This document shows, one piece after another, positions 30,637-35,922 of a stretch of DNA of 35,922 nt; position 1 is the first letter of the stretch, and the number at the start of each line of letters is the position of its first letter. Both the position numbers and the translations under genes were made by a program. The stretch lies in contig QHVS01000005.1 in NCBI GenBank assembly GCA_003223635.1, positions 1 through 35,922 on the forward strand. Reading direction: 5' to 3'. The notes under the pieces were generated by a model. That model was not told where the DNA came from. It saw only the letters and a list, made by a program, of their open reading frames with translations, and searched no databases. The stretch is from Acidobacteriota bacterium (lineage in GTDB: Bacteria; Acidobacteriota; Thermoanaerobaculia; Gp7-AA8).

Positions 30637-33391
30637 TGATCTCCGTCCAAGTGTCCTTCCCCACGCTCATCGCCCGCGGCAACGATACTGTGAACTCGGC
30701 GCCCTTCCCCGGGTCGCTGGTCACTGTGATATCGCCATCCGTGGCATGGAGGATCCGGCGGGCGATAGCGAGCCCCAGACCGGTGCCTCCCTGCCCTCGC
30801 TTCGTGGTCACCAGCGGCTCGAAGATCCTGGCCATCAAGTCTCTTGGGATCCCCTTGCCATCGTCCCTGATTCGGATGTCCACCCTTTCACCGCTCTCCT
30901 GTACGGCAATCCAGATGTTGCCGCGTTCGCGCACCGCATCGCGAGCATTGAGGAGAACGTTGGTCAGAACCTGCTGCAGATCGTGAAAGTTCCCTCGGAC
31001 CTGCATTTCGGCGATGTCGCCGACATGGACGGAGATCTGTTTGGCTTTCAGCAGGTCTTCGTGGAGGGCAAGGGTCGAGATGAGGAGGTGGGGAACGCTG
31101 ACGATCTCGCGGGGCCGCGGGCGGTTGGCAATCAGGTCGAGCAGGTTGTTCACCAGGCTCGAGGCACGGAACGACTGCTGCTCCATTTTTTTCAGAAGCC
31201 GGTACTTCGGATCGTCCGGCGACATGTCCTTGAGCAGCAGTTGCGCGTACGAGGAGATGCCGGTCAGCGGCGTGTTGACTTCATGGGCCACGCCGGCAGC
31301 GAGCAGTCCGAGCGACGCCAGCCGCTCTTTGTCCTGCAGCTCGCGCTCCAGGCGAACGCGATCGCTGATGTCGCCGATCACCAGCACGCGCGCGTCGTCG
31401 GCGACGTCGTCGGCATGCAGGGGACTCAGGGTGACGGTCACCGCTTTCTCCACGCCCGCTCGATTGACGAAATGCGTTTCCATCGATCGCGATGGGGATC
31501 GGTGCAGCTCTTCATAAGGTGGGAAGAGTGAGGCGATCGATTCGTCGATCCCTTCGCCGCCGACCAGATCCCAGAAGGCGCGGTTCGCCGTCAGCACGGT
31601 TCGATCGTCGGCCACCACGGCGATCGCGGATGACGACGACTCGATGATGTTCTCGTTGTATTCCTTGAGCGCGCGGATCTCGTCGAGCTGCCGGCGCAGG
31701 CGTCCGTACAAGCGCGCGTTCTCGATGGCCAGCGCCAGCGGCGCAGTCAGCGATTCGAGCAGATGAAGATCGTCGCGCGACAGCGGCTCCTCGCCGCGCT
31801 TCGTCCCCAGAAGCAGCAGTGCCTGCAGCTGACCGCGGTTGCGCAGCGGCAGAACATAGCGATAGCCGGCCTTCAGAAGTTGCCAGGGAAGCTCGGAGGC
31901 GTCCGGCAGGCGCGGCTCGCTCAGCATCATCGGTCCCTCCGCCGGCATCGTCCCGAACTCGCTGATCGCCGTGCGCTCCGGCACTCCCCGCTCCTCCTCG
32001 TAAATGAGCAGCGACGAACCCTCGCGCGTGAAGAGGTTCATCTTCTGGATGTCGAGCGCGGCGCGCAGACGCTCGCGCATCATCGAGATCAGCTCGTGCA
32101 CGTCATGGAACGTGGCCAGCTCCTGGGCGAAATCGGCCATCGCTCGCCGGTGCCGATAGCTCTCGCGATAGACGAACATCTCGATGACTGATTCGATCCG
32201 CCCCTTCACCGGGATGAGCACGCCGGCGATGAGCAGCCCCGAAGCGAACGCCAGGAAGTTCCTCTCCAGCGCCGATCGCTCCTCGATCAGATGCGAGAGC
32301 ACCAGGTTTACGGTGGAGAAGGCGATCATGCCGAAGATGAAAGTGACCGAGTAGGCCAGAGTCTCCTTGATCACAACTTCGACGTCCCACAGCTTGTACT
32401 TGAGAATGGAGACGGCGAAGGCCAGCGGAATCAACGCGAGCGGAAGAATGGAGATCGTCGAGTAGATCGGCTTCACCGATCCGACGACGAGATACGGGAC
32501 GATGTACACCAGCAGGAACGGCAGGAATCCGAGAGCCGTCCCCAGGTAGATCCACTTGATCTGCTTCTTTCCGACCGCCGCCGCAGTGCGGTACGTATAG
32601 GCCAGGGCCACGACCGCGAGCGTGAAGTAGATGGCGAAGTGCGCGATTTCCCAGCGCTGGATCACATCGAGCGAGCGGTAGGCAGGGGCCAGCGCAATGC
32701 GGTTGTTGAAAACCAGGACGTCGATGTCCCACGCCGCGAGCAGCGCCGGCGGAAGGTATAACGCCGCCAGCAGACCCTTGTGTCGCACGATCGGGCGCGG
32801 GAAGACGAGGAAGAAATTCAGCGTCAGAGGCGCCAACAGGATCGTGGCCAGATCCTCCACGAGCTGCAGGACCTTGTAGGTGAAATCGATGTCGCCCGCC
32901 GGCGTGTACACGTAGACGATGAACGACAACAGGGTGACGAAGAAGAACAGCGTGCTCTCCCGCTTCCCTCCTCGGAACAGCGTGAACAGCCCGATGGCCA
33001 GATAGAGAAATCCGATGAAGCTGAGGATCAGATACGGGTAGTCGATCTTCAGCTCCGGCACGCGGTAGGTCAGCTTCAACATCTCGTTGCCGCGCGCCAC
33101 GACCAGCGGTGTCGATTGCCCGATCCTGCGGAGAGTTTTCTGCAGCCCCTCGACTTCCGTGCTCGGCGTCTCGCCGATCATCCAGATCTTGTCGGCGGGG
33201 CGAAGGCCGGCACGCTCGGCGCCGCTTCCAGCATCGACCGCCTTGACCACGATCACGCCGTTGTCGCGAGTGAACGTGAAGTCGATTCGCTCAAATGACG
33301 AGCGTTTTCGCTGGAAGGAAACGAACGCGCCGATCACCACCGCCACGGTGAGGGCCAGGATCAGAAGATTCGAGAAAATCGATCGACGCAT
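30617..33391 (-). CDS. Membrane histidine kinase with PDZ, GAF-like and PAS domains
   Basis: The ORF opens at GTG 33460, but M24 (MRRSIFSNLLILALTV, 33391) begins the first membrane helix; I use it (924 residues). Order: one helix, an extracytoplasmic PDZ-like domain (IVVKAVDAGSGAERAGLRPADKIW), about eight membrane helices, a GAF-like region (LISMMRERLRAALDIQKMNL onwards), PAS (SSSAIAVVADDRTVLTANRAFWD), then HisKA with AAGVAHEVNTPLTG and HATPase: NVLLNARDAV, IRDDGKGIP, GGTGLGLAIARR. It phosphorylates the NtrC-type regulator downstream. The PDZ may sense misfolded envelope proteins or peptides, by analogy with other PDZ sensors; this is inference. Confidence 0.93.
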   Translation of the reverse strand: MRRSIFSNLLILALTVAVVIGAFVSFQRKRSSFERIDFTFTRDNGVIVVKAVDAGSGAERAGLRPADKIWMIGETPSTEVEGLQKTLRRIGQSTPLVVARGNEMLKLTYRVPELKIDYPYLILSFIGFLYLAIGLFTLFRGGKRESTLFFFVTLLSFIVYVYTPAGDIDFTYKVLQLVEDLATILLAPLTLNFFLVFPRPIVRHKGLLAALYLPPALLAAWDIDVLVFNNRIALAPAYRSLDVIQRWEIAHFAIYFTLAVVALAYTYRTAAAVGKKQIKWIYLGTALGFLPFLLVYIVPYLVVGSVKPIYSTISILPLALIPLAFAVSILKYKLWDVEVVIKETLAYSVTFIFGMIAFSTVNLVLSHLIEERSALERNFLAFASGLLIAGVLIPVKGRIESVIEMFVYRESYRHRRAMADFAQELATFHDVHELISMMRERLRAALDIQKMNLFTREGSSLLIYEEERGVPERTAISEFGTMPAEGPMMLSEPRLPDASELPWQLLKAGYRYVLPLRNRGQLQALLLLGTKRGEEPLSRDDLHLLESLTAPLALAIENARLYGRLRRQLDEIRALKEYNENIIESSSSAIAVVADDRTVLTANRAFWDLVGGEGIDESIASLFPPYEELHRSPSRSMETHFVNRAGVEKAVTVTLSPLHADDVADDARVLVIGDISDRVRLERELQDKERLASLGLLAAGVAHEVNTPLTGISSYAQLLLKDMSPDDPKYRLLKKMEQQSFRASSLVNNLLDLIANRPRPREIVSVPHLLISTLALHEDLLKAKQISVHVGDIAEMQVRGNFHDLQQVLTNVLLNARDAVRERGNIWIAVQESGERVDIRIRDDGKGIPRDLMARIFEPLVTTKRGQGGTGLGLAIARRILHATDGDITVTSDPGKGAEFTVSLPRAMSVGKDTWTEINANSDR

Positions 33392-33542
33392 GACCGGTGG
33401 GCGAAGCCGATTCAACGGGGATGCCTTCCGGAATTCAGGCTTAACCCTTTGATTTTGCACGCATGATCTGCTTCATGGAAAGGTCAATATCAAGTGGCTG
33501 TCCAACCGATTGGATTCCGGCGACGGAAAGTTGAAGGGTGAT

Positions 33543-34382
33543 TCAGATCACCGGAAACCGACAGACGTCGCGAAGCAGGCAGACGTCGCACTGTTCCTTC
33601 CGCCGGCGGCGGCTGCAAAGATCGAGAATGCCCAGCCGGCAAATGGCAAAGTCGTAGCGAACGGGATCGGCTTCATCGAATCGGGCCAGGCGATCGGTGA
33701 TGCTGCGCGCCGCCTTCCAGTCGGCGCTCTTACGGCGATTCAGGCCGAGAAATGTGGTGATTCGATGGACGTGCGTGTCGAGCGGCACGACGAGCTTGGC
33801 CGGATCGACAAAATCCCAGATGCCGAGGTCGGGTGGAGTGCGGCGGACCATCCAGCGGAGGAAGAGGTTCATCCGCTTGCACGCGCTGCCGTCGCGGGGA
33901 GAGCTGAGTAGGTATTGCAGCACCTTGTCATGACAACGCAGCGTTTCAACGAACCTCGTGAGCGATGGCCCGATATCCTCATCCGTCGATCGATAACATG
34001 CCCGAAACAGCGCGCCGAGGGAGCCGTAGGACGAGATCGCCGCGGCGATTCTCTCGAGGAACGCGACCAGCTCCGGCGTCTTCTGAAAACGATGAGCGAA
34101 GCCGGCGAAGCGACGCGTTGCCTCGCGTCGACGAAAACCCGACAGATACGCGTGCGGCGACGGCGTCATGCGATCGAGAACGCTCCCGATATTGGCCACC
34201 ACGATGTCGGCGCGGCCATACGCGAATGCGGCCGCGATCAATCCGGCCACTTCCTGATCGAGCCGATCGTCGTAGCGAAGGACGAGCTGGAGTGGATCGG
34301 GAGTGATGGTAGAGATGTCGAATGTAGCGACCAGCGAATCGAGCCGCTGTCTCAAAATTTCCTGGCGAACCGGACGTTTCAT
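33543..34382 (-). CDS. TIGR02757/DUF2400-family protein
   Basis: The track ORF begins at 34427; I prefer the ATG at 34382 (MKRPVRQEILRQRLDSL), where family-like sequence starts, giving 279 residues. Recognisable parts: DPLQLVLRYDDRLDQEVAGLI, AYLSGFRRRE, YGSLGALFRACYRS, ACKRMNLFLRWMVRRT and VDPAKLVVPLDTHVHRIT (near residue 210). The C-terminus holds four Cys (LDLC, then CDVCLLRDVC), spaced C-x10-C-x2-C-x5-C, resembling the 4Fe-4S loop of HhH-GPD DNA glycosylases (C-x6-C-x2-C-x5-C). DUF2400 function is not established. Divergent from the secreted protein gene to its right. Confidence 0.88.
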   Translation of the reverse strand: MKRPVRQEILRQRLDSLVATFDISTITPDPLQLVLRYDDRLDQEVAGLIAAAFAYGRADIVVANIGSVLDRMTPSPHAYLSGFRRREATRRFAGFAHRFQKTPELVAFLERIAAAISSYGSLGALFRACYRSTDEDIGPSLTRFVETLRCHDKVLQYLLSSPRDGSACKRMNLFLRWMVRRTPPDLGIWDFVDPAKLVVPLDTHVHRITTFLGLNRRKSADWKAARSITDRLARFDEADPVRYDFAICRLGILDLCSRRRRKEQCDVCLLRDVCRFPVI

Positions 34383-34440
34383 CTCGAGTGGGCCACCAAC
34401 GCGCAACGCGGAAACCCCGAGCCCCATTCTCCGTCTAATT

Positions 34441-34460
34441 CAGCGGATTCGACTCCGCTG
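34441..34460. promoter_or_regulatory. Short palindrome between divergent genes
   Basis: CAGCGGA and TCCGCTG form a perfect 7-bp inverted repeat with a 6-base loop (TTCGAC) in the 112-base gap between the TIGR02757 gene and the secreted protein gene. It is about 34 bases before the latter's ATG, flanked by two AATTC copies. It could be an operator or a 5' UTR hairpin. Confidence 0.35.
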
Positions 34461-34494
34461 CGTAATTCGTGTCAACGACTACAAGGAGAGCCCC

Positions 34495-35922
34495 ATGCGG
34501 ATCCGTACCCTCCTCATTACTGCTTTCCTGAGCGCATCTTCTGCTCTGGCAGCCATTTCCGGAACCGTGATCAACAGCGATGGGCAACCGGTCGCCGGCG
34601 CGAAGGTGTCGATGTATGCGCCCGAGACACTCGAGGCGCGACGGGTCCGGCTGATGTCGACCACGCCCGAGCGAGCGCCTCTGGCGACGCGGCAGACCGA
34701 TTCGAGAGGCAACTTCTCATTCGATACGCCGAAAGAGCCGGTCGTCGATCTTCGGATCGAAGCCGTCGGCTTCGCGCCCGATGCACTGCGCCTGCTGAGC
34801 GACGACGAGTCGGGGGCAATCGCCCTCATGGCCGCGCCGACGCAGAAGGGGACGATCACCTCGAACGGCAAGCCGGTCGCCGGCGCAACCGTTGTCTGGA
34901 GCGGCGCAGCCGAGTACGCAACCACCACCGATGCGGACGGCCACTACAACGTTCCCGATCCGAACAAGTGGGCGAACAGAATCGTGGTCATCCATCCCGA
35001 TTTCGCCATCTTCGAGGAGAGCGCTCTGGGATTCGGCCGCAGCACTGCGCGCCTGGCCATCGATCGCAGCCTCAATCCGGGAGTGGCAATCAACGGCCGA
35101 GTGATGAAAGAAGACGGGCAGACGCCGGCCGCCAAGGCGGCGATCTTCGTGAATGAGTGGCCTCTGGCCATCTCCGGCGACGACGGGACATTCACCGTCG
35201 CTCATGCGCCGAAAGATTGGCGCGAACTCGAAGCGCGAGCCGGAACTCTCGCCGGCCTTCGCGCCCATTCCAGCAGCTCGACAACCATTCGGCTGGCAAA
35301 ATCGCCGACCGTGACCGGCGTGGTGAGGGAGGCAAGGAGCCAAACCGCCCTCGCCGGGGCCGCCGTTCGCGTCGCGCAGGGTGGGCCATTCGCCGCTGCG
35401 GCCGCGTCACGGGACGGTTTCACCGACGCAAAGGGCAATTTCACGATCACCGCTCCGCCGGGAAGCTACGAGTTGATGATGACCCGGCCGGGATCGGTGG
35501 CATCGCCGGTTACGGTGTCGCTGATGTCGGGAAAGGCAGTTCAGAAATCGATCTACGCGAATCAGCGGGCTCGCGTCGTGGGCAGCGTTCTCGATGAGGA
35601 CAAGCGCGCGGTAGCCGGGGCGCGCATATCGGCGCGCCCGGCGAGTCGCGAGCCGATGATGATGGGGCCGCGGATGTTCGGCCAGGACACGCCCGCCGCC
35701 GTGAGCGGGCCGGATGGCCGCTTCGTTCTGCGCAACGTCATCACGGAGAGCGATCTGCAGGTCGACGCGGCAAAGAAGGGATTCCCCACTGGGCGCAGCG
35801 CATCGCTCCGACTCAATCCAGGCGAACGAAAGAGCGGAGTAGTGATCACCATCCCTCGCGGCGTCGCGTTCAGCGGAAAGGTGACCGACGCCGATGGCCG
35901 GCCTCTCTCCGGAGTAGAGATC
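34495..35922 (+). CDS. Secreted carboxypeptidase-regulatory-like repeat protein, C-terminus beyond window
   Basis: This frame is open to the end of the window (476 codons) and so is missing from the track. It starts at ATG 34495 with a good ribosome site (AAGGAG, 6-7 bases upstream) and a signal peptide (MRIRTLLITAFLSASSALAA). The rest is a string of CarboxypepD_reg/SdrD-B-like beta sandwich units of about 80-90 residues, each with a G-x-V/I start and a D-A-D/D-G-x-F/Y turn: ISGTVINSDGQPVAGAKV (about 22), KGTITSNGKPVAGATVVW (120), INGRVMKEDGQTPAAKAAIF (200), VTGVVREARSQTALAGAAVR (270), VVGSVLDEDKRAVAGARISA (360) and FSGKVTDADGRPLSGVEI (459). At least six units. Probably an outer-surface or periplasmic structural or scaffold protein. 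Confidence 0.9.
   Translation, partial: MRIRTLLITAFLSASSALAAISGTVINSDGQPVAGAKVSMYAPETLEARRVRLMSTTPERAPLATRQTDSRGNFSFDTPKEPVVDLRIEAVGFAPDALRLLSDDESGAIALMAAPTQKGTITSNGKPVAGATVVWSGAAEYATTTDADGHYNVPDPNKWANRIVVIHPDFAIFEESALGFGRSTARLAIDRSLNPGVAINGRVMKEDGQTPAAKAAIFVNEWPLAISGDDGTFTVAHAPKDWRELEARAGTLAGLRAHSSSSTTIRLAKSPTVTGVVREARSQTALAGAAVRVAQGGPFAAAAASRDGFTDAKGNFTITAPPGSYELMMTRPGSVASPVTVSLMSGKAVQKSIYANQRARVVGSVLDEDKRAVAGARISARPASREPMMMGPRMFGQDTPAAVSGPDGRFVLRNVITESDLQVDAAKKGFPTGRSASLRLNPGERKSGVVITIPRGVAFSGKVTDADGRPLSGVEI

Noticed and set aside
29275-30639. 454-residue plus-strand ORF opposite the response regulator
   Set aside because: Shadow of the NtrC-class regulator, whose Walker A, GAFTGA and HTH motifs are intact.
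33461-33542. Sigma-54 promoter upstream of the kinase gene
   Set aside because: TGGC and TTGG are present but the GG-to-GC spacing does not match the -24/-12 consensus on either strand.
33915-35156. 413-residue plus-strand ORF across the TIGR02757 gene and secreted protein start
   Set aside because: It spans two real genes in the wrong frame and lacks a coherent protein; the secreted protein frame from 34495 has a signal peptide and repeats.
1-35922. CRISPR array, prophage, IS element or integrase
   Set aside because: No spaced identical direct repeats, transposase, integrase or structural phage gene was found; repeats present are short heptad or REP-like elements.

Overview
The window (about 36 kb, high GC, no RNA genes, phage or IS genes visible) looks like chromosome from a Gram-negative bacterium, most likely an Acidobacteriota-like lineage. 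Gram-negative: Kdo transferase, LpxK, a lipid A acyltransferase, a heptosyltransferase and a lipobox protein. Acidobacteriota is an inference from the gene mix, the carboxypeptidase-regulatory repeat protein, the beta-rich domain fused to a membrane glycosyltransferase-like protein, and the REP-like palindromes. I could not run a phylogeny.

Layout. 1-3.1 kb: rsmB (cut by the window edge) and fmt on the minus strand, a small lipoprotein, and a divergent TatT-like periplasmic protein. 3.0-8.0 kb: a phosphopantetheinyl transferase, a 1,063-residue polytopic membrane protein with a C-terminal beta-rich domain, and a SAM methyltransferase. 8.0-12.5 kb: a tetrapyrrole block, hemX-like, hemA, hemC and a cobA/hemD fusion; hemA carries a one-base frameshift. 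12.5-16.4 kb: a tight module of KamA (lysine 2,3-aminomutase type), two D-Ala-D-Ala-ligase-like ATP-grasp enzymes and a GNAT acetyltransferase. 16.4-19.6 kb: hflX and an LTA-synthase-like membrane sulfatase-fold enzyme. Almost everything from 3.0 to 19.6 kb is on the minus strand, mostly with overlapping stop/start codons. 19.5-23.9 kb (plus): waaA-lpxK-lpxL-waaF, then a MerR-type regulator. 24.0-29.0 kb (minus): an M14 metallocarboxypeptidase, a Memo-family protein, glgA and a 50-codon ORF. 29.0-33.4 kb: a CBU_0592-type small membrane protein, then a PDZ/GAF/PAS histidine kinase with its NtrC-class response regulator. 33.5-35.9 kb: a TIGR02757-type protein and a secreted carboxypeptidase-regulatory-like protein that runs off the window.

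Two things stand out. First, the kamA/ATP-grasp/ATP-grasp/GNAT module has the parts to make beta-lysine, ligate it twice and acetylate a product: a candidate uncharacterised pathway for a beta-lysine-containing small peptide or compatible solute. Second, the window holds at least seven short elements built from tandem 7-base words (different words at different sites). Three lie between genes as inverted pairs and lie in or directly against the stop codons of neighbouring genes; one spans a divergent start region; three lie inside coding sequence in places that look like variable loops. Two further elements of more conventional REP type are present. Two genes (2210, 23584) have a TANAAT box 8 bases before ATG, suggesting leaderless transcripts.
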